A stretch of 64,000 bases of DNA from positions 682,001-746,000 of the forward strand of contig NZ_CP041216.1 in assembly GCF_020511155.1 (NCBI RefSeq), written 5' to 3'. This DNA comes from Shewanella glacialimarina. GTDB lineage: Bacteria; Pseudomonadota; Gammaproteobacteria; Enterobacterales; Shewanellaceae. Of the stretch, positions 37,152 to 45,817 are shown piece by piece (within the stretch, counting starts at the first letter, position 1; every line of letters begins with the position of its first letter). Under the pieces are notes generated by a model. The model searched no databases and was not told where the DNA came from. It worked only from the letters and a program-made list of their open reading frames with translations. Made by a program: the position numbers and the translations under genes.

Positions 37152-38920
37152 TTATAAGGTTCAGCAGACCTTACGCGTCTAGATTGTCACCCATTGTAAT
37201 TAGGTTTGGTGGTGATATTGAACCACCATTACCTATCGATAATAGCATTGGTATTGAATGCGGTATGGTGTGGCGCAAACCTATCGCTATTGAAAAACAA
37301 ACGGTATTAACTGAGGTGGCAAGTCATTTAGGTATCGAGTTAGACGTATCTTGGACGTTAAACAATGGTACCGAACAAACGATTATGTCAGCTTGGGCAT
37401 CTAAAGCATCAGAAGGTATAAGCTATGGTTTAAGCTGGAAAGTTTTACCACTAACCCGCAAAGACTTTGCGATTAGTTGGGCGCTACCAACGAGCCATCA
37501 AACCTCTATTGATATTTTATGGAAAACAACAATAATTCATCAAACTGATACCGTAATGCGTTGGTTAGATGTTGCAGCTGAACGCTTATCAGTAAGTTTG
37601 ATATGGCATGATGGCGCAGCACAACATATTCAGCATACATTACGTTATAAAGGAATACGTAGCGGCACTGAACACCTTTTAAAATGGGGCCCGCATGCAG
37701 CACGCTGGATATGTTCGACTAAATATCGCCCACCAGTGGGTGTAGTGAGTATTCGTTTTAATGATCCATTTACCCCTTTAACCAGCGCGGCAGTCAATCC
37801 GATTATTATCCGGTTCACACCCTCACCAGAGTATTGTTACTTTGACGACGGTGGCGGGTTAATTGACTCAAACCCAGTGTTACCCAATCTTGATTTTAAA
37901 ACCCCCATTGAACCCCAATTGCGCAGGTATTATTTAATGCAGCCAACCATTACGTGTATACGCTTGTCTGACAACGTGCCGATTGTGATCAGCAATATCA
38001 GTATTAGCCGCAGCCGTGGCCAGTGGGCCAGCTCGGTGAGTATCGATTTTTCAAGCCGTATCGATGCCTGCCGCGCTGAAAACCAACTGCTTAAAGTCGG
38101 CATTAACGGCTATGAGTTTTATGTTTTACTTGAGCAAACCAGCGTAAACAAAGTGTTTGGTAACGCGACTTATCGCGGAACAGGCCGCAGCCGCAGCGCC
38201 GAACTGACTACGCCATATGTATTGCCGATCAGTTATACCAATTCAACATCACGCAGTTATGCCGGTTTACTTTCTGACATGCTGCAGTTTACCGGTTGGA
38301 CTATTGAGCTTAACGGCATTGTTGATTTTAACGTACCTGCAGGCGCATTTAGCGTTGGTAATAAATCGCCTATCGATGCAGTGCAAGAAGCGGTGACACA
38401 ATTGGGTTGTATGCTGTTATCCGATGATGAAACCAAAGCATTAACCGTGGTACCACGTTGGCCAACAGTGCCGTGGTTAATGGATACTGCGACACCTGAT
38501 TTAACCTTGCACGATGCGGTGATCACCAGTTACAGCGAGTCAAAAGAAATCGGTACCGAGTGTAATGTGGTTTGGCTTCGTGGTGAGCAGCAGGGCATAA
38601 GTGCAAAAGTAAAACGTGCTGGCACGGCAGGCAATATCGCAACTGATGACATTAGCGCTCAACTGATTGTTGATAATCAGGCCGCTAGAACAGCCGGTAC
38701 TAACGCACTGGCCGACACAGGCAGTAAGCTTAATATCAATATGAGTTTACCGATTCTGGCCGACTTACCACCCGCAACACCTGGTATGTTGATTGGCGTT
38801 CGTGAAGGTGTGAATGTGTTCAAAGGCACTTGTGATTCCGTCACTATTAGCGCATCGGTTAGCGACACTGGCGACATTGATGTAGAGCAAACCATCACCG
38901 TCGTTCGTCACGTTGCCTAG
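37145..38920 (+). CDS. Tail protein with tryptophan-phased repeats
   Basis: A 591-aa protein. Residues about 35-190 hold eight to nine strand-like units, each with a Trp (MVWRK, VSWTL, LSWKV, ISWAL, ILWKT, MRWLD, LIWHD, LLKWG) about 18-22 residues apart. They are flanked by two related segments ending IVIRFGG (residue about 24) and IIIRFTP (about 225). The second half looks globular (LPISYTNSTSRSYAGLL, GWTIELNG) and baseplate-hub-like. Role: probably distal tail/host recognition. Confidence 0.65.
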   Translation: MVIIRFSRPYASRLSPIVIRFGGDIEPPLPIDNSIGIECGMVWRKPIAIEKQTVLTEVASHLGIELDVSWTLNNGTEQTIMSAWASKASEGISYGLSWKVLPLTRKDFAISWALPTSHQTSIDILWKTTIIHQTDTVMRWLDVAAERLSVSLIWHDGAAQHIQHTLRYKGIRSGTEHLLKWGPHAARWICSTKYRPPVGVVSIRFNDPFTPLTSAAVNPIIIRFTPSPEYCYFDDGGGLIDSNPVLPNLDFKTPIEPQLRRYYLMQPTITCIRLSDNVPIVISNISISRSRGQWASSVSIDFSSRIDACRAENQLLKVGINGYEFYVLLEQTSVNKVFGNATYRGTGRSRSAELTTPYVLPISYTNSTSRSYAGLLSDMLQFTGWTIELNGIVDFNVPAGAFSVGNKSPIDAVQEAVTQLGCMLLSDDETKALTVVPRWPTVPWLMDTATPDLTLHDAVITSYSESKEIGTECNVVWLRGEQQGISAKVKRAGTAGNIATDDISAQLIVDNQAARTAGTNALADTGSKLNINMSLPILADLPPATPGMLIGVREGVNVFKGTCDSVTISASVSDTGDIDVEQTITVVRHVA

Positions 38921-38953
38921 GCTGTTGTATCAGAAATAGTATAAGGAATCGTA

Positions 38954-39166
38954 ATGTTAAAGCAGTTACAACAAAGCCTAAGCTCCCCGCGTTTAATTAT
39001 GACGATTAATGTGGCGAATACCGATGGAACGGTTACCGCCACCACTGCCAGCGGCCACACCCAACGGGTTATTGGCTCTGGCAGTATTGGTGATCATATC
39101 TATGTTCAAGACGGCAGGGTGCTAGGGACAGCACCTGATTTGGTGTTTGTAGAGATAGAGGTATAG
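38954..39166 (+). CDS. Small tail-end protein, 70 aa
   Basis: A beta-rich 70-aa protein with a TVTATTASGHTQRVIGSGSIGDH segment. Last late gene before the defence unit; resembles small baseplate/chaperone-like proteins at tail ends. Function unknown. Confidence 0.55.
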   Translation: MLKQLQQSLSSPRLIMTINVANTDGTVTATTASGHTQRVIGSGSIGDHIYVQDGRVLGTAPDLVFVEIEV

Positions 39167-39491
39167 GTACTAAATATCACAGTTTAAATCAGTTAATAGT
39201 CTGTTTAATTTTTTGCTTAAAATCACATCGTTTTTATGAGTAGAGTCTACAACCTTTCTTGTATTATCAATGAATTTCAAGTTATATGAATAATCTTTGA
39301 ATTGCTCAATATCAAGCAAACATGTAATTTGCATTAAAAATAGCTCTGGAATTGTATGTTGTTAGTTTTTTTATGTTAACTCAGTAATTTTTCAAAAATT
39401 GGCTACATCAATGATGAAATGGTAGTAGGTATTTCAGTTATAAAAAAAGCCACCTGAGGTGGCTTTTTTTATTTGAGAAACTTAATTACTT
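39167..39491. other. Junction between late genes and defence unit
   Basis: 325 bp without a gene. AT-rich DNA and a strong two-way terminator at 39442-39470. Confidence 0.6.
39442..39470. terminator. Bidirectional terminator
   Basis: A perfect 13-bp stem AAAAAAAGCCACC/GGTGGCTTTTTTT with a 3-base loop. A-run and T-run on both sides let it end the tail operon and the leftward toxin-antitoxin-chaperone operon. Confidence 0.85.
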
Positions 39492-39905
39492 CTAAGCATT
39501 TAAGTTTTCGTTTGCTATTGCTTGAAAATTTACGCTTGGTAGCATAATGGGTTCGAAGCCAGCATTCAGTAAAGTATTGCTAAGAAAACTGCGCATAAAT
39601 GGATACGCAATTGCTGGAGCATTAACTTTAGGGAAAAGTCCGTTGCGGAACTCTTCTGTCATTTCTTCATCTAAATCGAATGTAGCAACATACTTTAATT
39701 CCAACGTATGGGTTGATTCGCTTGTTACAGAGCCTGCTGCGCATATATCAATGCTGAGCTCAAAAAACACCTGAAACGTATCATTGCTTTGCTCACTAAA
39801 AGCGCACCCAAAGTTCAGACCGAATCCATCTTTCGGCTCAAATGTACTTTCTACTTTTGAGATACTAAGCGAATCTACGAATGTTGTTTTAAGTTGTAAA
39901 TTCAT
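39492..39905 (-). CDS. SecB-like chaperone of a toxin-antitoxin-chaperone unit (CmdC-like)
   Basis: A 137-aa protein. Residues 90-127 carry the SecB signature: LFPKVNAPAIAYPFMRSF then GFEPIMLPSVNF. The N-terminal half has the strand pattern of SecB. Cellular SecB serves protein export; in TAC systems a dedicated SecB copy stabilises the antitoxin. It is third in a leftward operon after toxin and antitoxin, the same order as known TAC loci (HigBA-Rv1957 and CmdTAC). Start ATG 39905 is 4 bases after the antitoxin stop. Confidence 0.75.
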   Translation of the reverse strand: MNLQLKTTFVDSLSISKVESTFEPKDGFGLNFGCAFSEQSNDTFQVFFELSIDICAAGSVTSESTHTLELKYVATFDLDEEMTEEFRNGLFPKVNAPAIAYPFMRSFLSNTLLNAGFEPIMLPSVNFQAIANENLNA

Positions 39906-39909
39906 ACGT

Positions 39910-40173
39910 TTATGCTGCCATAGCTAGGCTTTCAGTGTAAGCATCATTATGGAATTCGATATTAATCGAAATACCGTTACTAACCTTAATTTTTACAGGT
40001 TGGAGAACAATAACCAAAGGCTTGCATTTGATGTTGAATTCAAATTCTTCAAGGTACCGATAAGCGAGTGGGCCTTTAGCTTTATACGAATTAAGTTCTT
40101 GTAGTAAAGCTTCAGGTGCTGTAGTCGCAAGTTCTTTTTCAAGCAACTCTAGACGTTCTTCAAAACTAAGCAT
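39910..40173 (-). CDS. Putative antitoxin of the TAC unit (CmdA-like)
   Basis: An 87-aa protein. ATG at 40173 has AAGGGGG nearby and is preferred over a TTG start at 40266 inside the toxin gene. The first half is helical and acidic (EERLELLEKELATTAPEALLQEL); the second half has hydrophobic strands (PLVIVLQPVKIKV) and ends with a flexible tail. In TAC antitoxins such a C-terminal segment binds the SecB-like chaperone. No DNA-binding motif is visible, so control of the operon may not depend on it. Assigned mainly by position. Confidence 0.6.
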   Translation of the reverse strand: MLSFEERLELLEKELATTAPEALLQELNSYKAKGPLAYRYLEEFEFNIKCKPLVIVLQPVKIKVSNGISINIEFHNDAYTESLAMAA

Positions 40174-40189
40174 GTTTAGCCCCCTTAAA

Positions 40190-40753
40190 TTAACTAGTGA
40201 ATCGTACTTGAAACTCTGTTGGTTCTTCAAAACCGACGAGCTGTATACGATCTCTGGCTTTTTCAAAAACGCACATCTGTTGACGAGTTACTAGGTCTAT
40301 TTTTTCGCTTCTTTGAAACTTTGAATCTATAAATCTCATAGTTTCAAGTTTTTTTCCATCTTCTGCTTTAATTGCAGAGTAAGGGAACATGTTCTCTCTT
40401 CGGCGAAAATAGCTAATTACTTGATGTACGGTAATTTTTTTTCTTTCAGCTAGCTCAATACTTTCTAACAATGTATTTTTTAATTTAACGAATTCTAGCT
40501 GGTGTTCTACGTTACCGACTAAGTCTAGAAGCTCTGTGCTTCTGCAGAGTTCTATCTTAAACTCTCCGATAACTCTTGGTTGTTTACTAAGCCATTCTTT
40601 AGCCCAGTATGGTGAATCCGTCCAGAAGTAGAAGCCTTCAGTTAACCATTGATTCTCTCCATGCCCACTTCTAAAAGGGATATTACTTACTACATGTTCG
40701 TAGCCACCTTTATTTTTACAAGTGTGAAATCCTTTATAAATTTGCTGAGTCAT
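40190..40753 (-). CDS. ART-like toxin of the TAC unit (CmdT-like)
   Basis: A 187-aa protein. It fits an ADP-ribosyltransferase of the H-Y-x type: KGFHTC (His10) as first strand, EGFYFWTDSPYWAKEW (Tyr42, about residues 39-54) as the NAD-binding helix entry, and RQQMCVFE (about 157-164) as last catalytic strand with Gln in place of the usual Glu. CmdT-type toxins ADP-ribosylate mRNA during phage infection; the substrate of this protein cannot be read from the sequence. First gene of the operon, with its own promoter region at 40754-41064. Confidence 0.65.
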   Translation of the reverse strand: MTQQIYKGFHTCKNKGGYEHVVSNIPFRSGHGENQWLTEGFYFWTDSPYWAKEWLSKQPRVIGEFKIELCRSTELLDLVGNVEHQLEFVKLKNTLLESIELAERKKITVHQVISYFRRRENMFPYSAIKAEDGKKLETMRFIDSKFQRSEKIDLVTRQQMCVFEKARDRIQLVGFEEPTEFQVRFTS

Positions 40754-41064
40754 ATGTGAGAATAGTTCGCTATTAATCTGAATTGTCTTCAGGAAGGCTG
40801 TAGTATTAAAATATACCCTATCTGAGGACCCGCACTATACATTATCTAGATTACTTAAACAATTCTCAAGGTGTCTATATTTTCTTCGTTTTAATCAATA
40901 AATACATAGATTTTCATGTTAGGTACACTTCAACTATAACATGTCAAAAATATTAAAATAGCCAAATTAATTATTAGTCGATGCAGTAAGTAGTAAAAAG
41001 ATTTTTCATTAATTTATTTTTGATTACTGAAAACATCCCTTTTATATCCTATATGGCCTTATTT
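40754..41064. other. AT-rich spacer holding the TAC promoter
   Basis: 311 bp between the toxin start and the integrase 3' end, with no gene on either strand. Very AT-rich. The promoter of the TAC operon must be here; no clear operator palindrome was noticed. Confidence 0.55.
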
Positions 41065-42120
41065 TTAAACATCCTTATCATGCAAACGCTTGGGGTATAG
41101 CTCGGTATAAACCTGCCAAAGAGTATTAATGTTCCTATGCCCAGTTACTTGCGCTACTTCATCGATGGTGTAACCTTTTTCAAATAGCCGGCTAGCCCCT
41201 TCACGCCGTAAGTCATGATAACGTAAATCCTCTATACCCAATTCATTTCTAACCCGCTGAAAACCTGCAGCAACAGACCTTTCGTTATACGGGAATACCC
41301 GCGCATCATTGCGTGGTTGCTTTTGTAGTATTTCCCACGCCCCACCTAATAACGGCACTAGCATGTGATTACCTGCTTTTTTACGCGGGTCTTTACGATT
41401 TCTAACGGTTACTGCTTTTTGCTGTTCATCAACATCATCCCACGTAATTCGACAAACCTCGCCAATCCGCATACAGCTTAAAATAGAGAAGTCCAGTAGG
41501 TCTACATATGGAATGTGCGCCATCCTCTGGTTTGAGCGTTCCTGCAAACCCACCTTTAGCTTATCTATTTCGTTTTCAGTTGGACGCCTAGAACGTCTTG
41601 CTGATTTGCCAATCAAGTTTTGGCTGTGCAGCAAATCATACGCTTCAATTATCGGTAACTCTGACAGCGCGTAACCATAACTCGCCTTAGCCATTTTTAA
41701 GCACCACTTCAAATAGCTAACATCGTGCGACACCGTAGACGGCCCAGTCCCTGAGTTGATTCTATTTTTACAGTGTTCAACAATATGATGCGACTTAATA
41801 TCGAACGCGTTCATTTTACCAATGTCGCTATCGGCCAACATATTCAGCACATAAAGTTTGGTGCGTCCAATCTGCACGTTGGGGTCTTCAATATACTTAC
41901 CAATCAGCTCATGCAACAAAACTGATTTTAAAGGATCAGGTATGCCATTCGACTCGAGATTAAAGGTTTCTTTTTTTCCCCAGGCTTCCGCTTGCGCTTG
42001 CTTTGTAAAAGTACGGTGATCACTGTAAACTATCTTGCCTTTTTTTTTCACTCTGACAGAGCACTTGTATCGAATAGTGCCATCAGCACGAGTTCTCGGG
42101 TCTATTACATAAAAAGCCAT
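41065..42120 (-). CDS. DusA-associated tyrosine integrase
   Basis: A 351-aa protein. Catalytic residues: Arg in SCMRIGEVCRITWDD, Lys near KDPRKKAG, HDLRREGASRLF (His-x-x-Arg), TGHRNINT (His) and a Tyr in VYTELYP. The gene is divergent from dusA with 99 bp between the two starts, as in known dusA-associated integrases. It should act at a site in the 5' part of dusA. No separate excisionase was identified. Confidence 0.92.
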   Translation of the reverse strand: MAFYVIDPRTRADGTIRYKCSVRVKKKGKIVYSDHRTFTKQAQAEAWGKKETFNLESNGIPDPLKSVLLHELIGKYIEDPNVQIGRTKLYVLNMLADSDIGKMNAFDIKSHHIVEHCKNRINSGTGPSTVSHDVSYLKWCLKMAKASYGYALSELPIIEAYDLLHSQNLIGKSARRSRRPTENEIDKLKVGLQERSNQRMAHIPYVDLLDFSILSCMRIGEVCRITWDDVDEQQKAVTVRNRKDPRKKAGNHMLVPLLGGAWEILQKQPRNDARVFPYNERSVAAGFQRVRNELGIEDLRYHDLRREGASRLFEKGYTIDEVAQVTGHRNINTLWQVYTELYPKRLHDKDV

Positions 42121-42219
42121 TTTGGGGTACCCAGTCCTATTTATTTGGATACCTCACAGGATACCCGACCACTTTAAAATGTGCAAAAATGTATTAAAAT
42201 AACTCAAAATGTGAGAAGT

Positions 42220-43248
42220 ATGAATTTACAGAATACTGATGCAAAGCCATATGCACCAAGGGTTACGCTAGATAGGACGTTCAGCATAGCGCCTATGTTA
42301 GATTGGACAGATCGCCACTATCGTTATTTTGCTCGCTTAATGTCTGCTAATACTTTGTTGTACACAGAGATGGTTACTACGGGTGCCATTATATACGGTA
42401 AAGGTGACTACTTAGCTTACAACGAAGAAGAGCATCCGCTGGCGTTGCAATTGGGTGGTTCAAACCCCAAAGACCTGGCTCATTGTGCCAAGCTTGCTGC
42501 TGAGCGCGGTTATGATGAGGTGAACATCAATGTAGGTTGCCCGTCTGATCGTGTTCAAAACGGCCGTTTTGGTGCCTGCTTAATGGGCGAACCTGAATTA
42601 GTCGCTGAATGTGTTGATGCTATGAAGCAAGTAGCGGATATTCCTGTTACCGTTAAAACCCGTATTGGCATTGATGATCAAGACAGTTATGAGTTTTTAA
42701 CGCGATTTGTTGAAACTGTCAGTGCGAAAGGCTGTACCGATTTTACGATTCATGCACGAAAAGCTTGGCTACAAGGTTTAAGCCCAAAAGAGAATCGTGA
42801 GATCCCACCACTGGATTATGCTCGTGTGTATCAATTGAAGCGTGATTTCCCTGCACTTAATATCAGTATTAATGGCGGCATTACCAGTTTGGAACAAGCT
42901 AAAATACATCTTCAGCATGTTGATGGCGTGATGGTTGGCCGTGAGGCGTATCAAAACCCGTATATCTTAGCCCAAGTTGAACAACAGCTTTTTAACAGTA
43001 ATGCGGCGCAATTAAGTCGTGAAGAAGTGGTTGAGTTAATGTTGCCGTATATTGAGCGTCATATTCAGCAAGGTGGACGATTAAATCATATTACTCGCCA
43101 CATGATTGGTTTGTTCCAAGGGTTGCCTGGCTCAAGAAGCTGGCGCCGTTATTTAAGTGAAAATGCTCATATAGCGGGCGCTGGAATTGAAGTGGTGCGA
43201 GGGGCGATAGCCTTGATGGATGAAAATGCCCCTGAAGTTGAACAGTAA
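42220..43248 (+). CDS. dusA: tRNA-dihydrouridine(20/20a) synthase DusA
   Basis: A 342-aa flavoenzyme that reduces U20/U20a in the tRNA D-loop. It shows [10 protein letters not shown] (residues about 26-35), the [17 protein letters not shown] active-site segment with catalytic Cys, and [18 protein letters not shown], a DusA mark. ATG 42220 has GAGAAG before it. The first bases, including the promoter, were probably supplied by the prophage, which keeps the gene intact. A terminator follows. Confidence 0.95.
   Translation: MNLQNTDAKPYAPRVTLDRTFSIAPMLDWTDRHYRYFARLMSANTLLYTEMVTTGAIIYGKGDYLAYNEEEHPLALQLGGSNPKDLAHCAKLAAERGYDEVNINVGCPSDRVQNGRFGACLMGEPELVAECVDAMKQVADIPVTVKTRIGIDDQDSYEFLTRFVETVSAKGCTDFTIHARKAWLQGLSPKENREIPPLDYARVYQLKRDFPALNISINGGITSLEQAKIHLQHVDGVMVGREAYQNPYILAQVEQQLFNSNAAQLSREEVVELMLPYIERHIQQGGRLNHITRHMIGLFQGLPGSRSWRRYLSENAHIAGAGIEVVRGAIALMDENAPEVEQ
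42285..42330. other. Probable attR region inside dusA
   Basis: The DNA coding for [10 protein letters not shown] is the expected crossover area for dusA-integrating phages. The second copy is not in the window, so the exact core is unknown. Confidence 0.4.
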
Positions 43249-43271
43249 AAGTAATAAGTAGCCCCTTAATT

Positions 43272-43296
43272 AAGCGCTCATAAGAGCGCTTTTTTG
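43272..43296 (+). terminator. dusA terminator
   Basis: AAGCGCTC and GAGCGCTT with a 4-base loop, followed by TTTTTG. Confidence 0.75.
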
Positions 43297-43611
43297 TTGC
43301 TAAAAATTCTATTAACGTCAGCTCAAATAACGATATTACACCGAGTTGCAGTCACGCGCTGAAGCAACTTGCTAGCCAGAAATATCACAATCTTCATAGG
43401 TAATAAGCCAAATGTGTATCTTACATATTTCAGCTTATTCATCCTATTACGAAACCCAAATTGAAGTGACTTAGTAAAATTGACCAACCATGTGGTTAAT
43501 TTTACTAATTGTTTGTTTTTTATTCTCAAGCATAGTTTGAAATAGACGGGATATTAACTTTTATATTTATTTACCCTTTATTTTTCAGTCGATTAGTATC
43601 TTTTTAAAAAG

Positions 43612-43628
43612 TTGGCACGGTGTTTGTA
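43612..43628 (+). promoter_or_regulatory. Sigma-54-type promoter
   Basis: TTGGCACGGTGTTTGTA matches YTGGCACGRNNNTTGCW at all but one key position. It lies 65 bp before the envelope-stress gene cluster. Phage shock genes are sigma-54/PspF-dependent, which suits the PspC-like gene downstream. Confidence 0.7.
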
Positions 43629-43692
43629 ATACTAAGTCTGTCAGCAGCGAAAAACAGATTTCACTGTAAACTAAACAGAAAAGGAAGACATC

Positions 43693-44004
43693 ATGTTTAT
43701 TTCAAATTCAACAAGTCGTTTAAGTCGTATCGTTGGTGCAACAGCAGTCGCATTAGTTATATCAGTAAGTAGTTTTACTGCGCAAGCAGATGACCTTATG
43801 GTTCAAGATACCTTCACAATGCTAGAGCAAAATATTTCAAAAGCTAGCCAAGATTTAATTTTATCAGCCAAGCAAGAGTTTGTGTTGTCATTAAAAACTC
43901 AAATAGCTGAACAAATATTTAACAGCAGTTTTTATCCAGAAGATAAAGCCATCGCGAGTGAAGTAACGGAGCGCTCAGTCACTACTGTTGCGAATAAGAA
44001 GTAA
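43693..44004 (+). CDS. Small secreted/periplasmic protein behind the sigma-54 promoter
   Basis: A 103-aa protein with an N-terminal signal peptide (residues about 10-31, GATAVALVISVSSFTAQA) and a helical mature part. No family recognised. First of three small genes probably expressed together: 1-bp overlap with the next, then a PspC-like gene. Likely part of an envelope-stress response. Confidence 0.7.
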   Translation: MFISNSTSRLSRIVGATAVALVISVSSFTAQADDLMVQDTFTMLEQNISKASQDLILSAKQEFVLSLKTQIAEQIFNSSFYPEDKAIASEVTERSVTTVANKK

Positions 44005-44129
44005 TGATGTTTGCTGAGCAACTAGGCTTGGTTATGCCCTTATTAGCCATAGTGTTACTGCCCTTTGTGAGTTTTATTTGTTGTGCAGTTATCGCTCACT
44101 TGCTGACCAAGTTGCAAAATCAAGCTTAG
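44004..44129 (+). CDS. Tiny single-span membrane protein, 41 aa
   Basis: A short frame whose ATG overlaps the previous stop (TAATG). One long hydrophobic helix (about residues 8-33, MPLLAIVLLPFVSFICCAV) and a short basic tail. Its place between a secreted protein and a PspC-like protein suggests a small subunit of a membrane stress system. Confidence 0.55.
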   Translation: MMFAEQLGLVMPLLAIVLLPFVSFICCAVIAHLLTKLQNQA

Positions 44130-44188
44130 TTTAAGTGGCTGTTAGTTAATGCCGTTTGGCTAGAATCATTAAGATGTTAAGGAGTATT

Positions 44189-44389
44189 ATGGATAGAATA
44201 ATTGCAAAACTAGCTGATAAATCAAAGATTATTTGTGGAGTGTGTCATTACCTGGCAAAACAATTTGGTTGGTCGGTTATGTGGACAAGAGTCGTGAGTG
44301 TATTGGTATTGTTTGCTAATCCAATAGTGTGTCTATTAGCCTATATTGTGTTAGCTATAATGGTGGATAAAAAATCAACTCACTATTAA
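44189..44389 (+). CDS. PspC-domain membrane protein
   Basis: A 66-aa protein: LADKSKIICGVCHYLAKQFGW is the PspC start, followed by a membrane helix (VSVLVLFANPIVCLLAYIVL). PspC with PspB senses inner-membrane stress and relays it to PspA/PspF. This short version lacks the long periplasmic part of E. coli PspC. ATG 44189 follows AAGGAG. Confidence 0.8.
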   Translation: MDRIIAKLADKSKIICGVCHYLAKQFGWSVMWTRVVSVLVLFANPIVCLLAYIVLAIMVDKKSTHY

Positions 44390-44392
44390 AGA

Positions 44393-44483
44393 CTCTCTAG
44401 TTCAGTGCTTCTTTTAAAAAGCTCTGCCGAACAAGCAACAGAGCGACCGGTTATTGAGGCATCATAACCACTGAATTAGAGAG
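44393..44483. repeat. Nested inverted repeat
   Basis: CTCTCTAGTTCAGTG (44393-44407) pairs with CACTGAATTAGAGAG (44469-44483) at 14 of 15 positions; inside is GCTCTG...CAGAGC. It lies between the PspC-like gene and a convergent gene, so it may be a structured 3' end or a small mobile repeat. Confidence 0.5.
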
Positions 44484-44546
44484 TGCATCTATAAAATGAC
44501 GGTTTCAAATAAGCCATATTTTACAGCTTTATCCCTCTTGTTATGA

Positions 44547-45281
44547 TTATCTATTTAGAAATGCTTGAAACATTTTCTTAGCTTCATCACTTTTTAATCG
44601 TTGTCCAAAGTGAGTTAATTCAAGCTGCATTTGTTGTTTCACCTGTTGCTGGTTATATCGCAACAATTGTCGTGATGCTTGTAAGGACTCAGGCGGCTGA
44701 CTCGCCAACTTTTTAGCCTTAGTTAATGCAAAATCAATCACATCTGTTTCAATTACTTGATTGATAATATTTAATTCAGCAGCGGTTGTCGCATTAAATG
44801 CATCGCCAATTAAAATAAGTTCAGCAGCTTTTTGCTGACCGACGATTAATGGTAATAATAGGCTTGATGCAGCTTCTGGCACTAATGCTAGACTTACAAA
44901 AGGCATTTGAAATTTTGCGCTATTGTCGGCATACACTAAATCACAATGCAGTAATAATGTTGTGCCAATGCCAACCGCCGCGCCTGATACTGCCGCTACT
45001 AGCGGTTTTTTTAATTCCAGTAAGCACATTAAAAATTTTACGGTTGGGTGATCACTATTGAGGTCGCCACTTTGCAAAAAATCAGCAATATCATTGCCAG
45101 CGGTAAAGCAGTTTCCTTCGCCATGTAACAGAAAGGCACGAATCTCATTGTTGCTATCGCCCTCGATAAGGTATTCTGTGAGTTGTTGATACATTGCTAG
45201 ATTAAATGCATTACGTTTTTCTGGGCGATTGAAGCTGATGATACGTACACCTTGTTCATCACGCATTTTTATAAGACTCAT
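44547..45281 (-). CDS. Enoyl-CoA hydratase/isomerase (crotonase family)
   Basis: A 244-aa protein with the crotonase pattern: FNRPEKRNAFN, FTAGNDIADF oxyanion-hole segment, AVSGAAVGIGTTLLLHCDLVYA and FVSLALVPEAASSLLLP. The position of one catalytic acid is kept (PEAASS), the other is not certain. Role in fatty-acid or other acyl-CoA metabolism; exact substrate unknown. Confidence 0.85.
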   Translation of the reverse strand: MSLIKMRDEQGVRIISFNRPEKRNAFNLAMYQQLTEYLIEGDSNNEIRAFLLHGEGNCFTAGNDIADFLQSGDLNSDHPTVKFLMCLLELKKPLVAAVSGAAVGIGTTLLLHCDLVYADNSAKFQMPFVSLALVPEAASSLLLPLIVGQQKAAELILIGDAFNATTAAELNIINQVIETDVIDFALTKAKKLASQPPESLQASRQLLRYNQQQVKQQMQLELTHFGQRLKSDEAKKMFQAFLNR

Positions 45282-45316
45282 TCGTTGTTTCCTTTGTAAA
45301 CACGAGCAGGGATTAC

Positions 45317-45805
45317 ATGGAGTTTAAGACATTGAAACCAATATTCAAACAGCTGTTTAATTTTTTAGCGCTAACGTCTTTATCATTTACTGCAGCAGCA
45401 AATGTGATTCTAGTAGATGGGCACGTGCGCGCAATGCCAGCATCTGTGCCAAATACAGCCGCATATTTAACATTAGAAAACCATGGTGATAAAGCGGTTA
45501 ATTTAGTAGCAGTAAAAACAGCTATTGCCAAAGAAGCACAACTGCACACTATTATTGAAGAAAATGGCATGGTCAAAATGCGTCAAGTCGAGGGCTTAGC
45601 TATTGCTTCTCATGGGGCGCTCAGTTTAAAACCGTCTGGCGATCACATTATGATATTAGGCTTGAATAAGCCATTAGCGGAAAATGATAAGGTAGTATTA
45701 ACATTGATATTTGATACTGAACAGCAATTGCAGGTTGAATTGCCTGTATTAAAACAAGCTGGTTCTGAACATCAAGATAATAGCGAACATCATCACCATC
45801 ATTAA
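45317..45805 (+). CDS. PCuAC copper chaperone with His-rich tail
   Basis: A 162-aa protein. A signal peptide (about residues 10-30) is followed by the PCuAC domain with copper ligands in AQLHTII, KMRQV and GDHIMIL, the H-M...H-x-M set. A C-terminal His tail (SEHHHHH) adds metal binding. It delivers Cu(I) to cytochrome oxidase in the periplasm. Next to a DUF2333 gene and an OMP gene. Confidence 0.85.
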   Translation: MEFKTLKPIFKQLFNFLALTSLSFTAAANVILVDGHVRAMPASVPNTAAYLTLENHGDKAVNLVAVKTAIAKEAQLHTIIEENGMVKMRQVEGLAIASHGALSLKPSGDHIMILGLNKPLAENDKVVLTLIFDTEQQLQVELPVLKQAGSEHQDNSEHHHHH

Positions 45806-45817
45806 GGAGTCATATTG

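Larger units (their letters stand above)
1..42330. mobile_element. Lambda-like siphophage prophage integrated in dusA (left end outside window)
   Basis: The block holds a leftward early operon, S24 repressor/Cro switch, O/P-like replication genes, lysis genes, Nu1/GpA-type terminase, head and tail genes in the usual order, and ends at a tyrosine integrase divergent from dusA. Families of prophage that insert at the 5' end of dusA are known, and this fits them. No left copy of the dusA start sequence was seen by eye, so attL should lie before position 1 and the Gabija block should be inside the element. All key phage genes look intact. Confidence 0.85.

Noticed and set aside
40174..40266. TTG start for the antitoxin inside the toxin gene
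   Set aside because: The ATG at 40173 has a strong ribosome site and needs no overlap.
43323..43529. Minus-strand frame of 68 codons after dusA
   Set aside because: Basic, low-complexity product with no family or ribosome site; it lies over the intergenic region.
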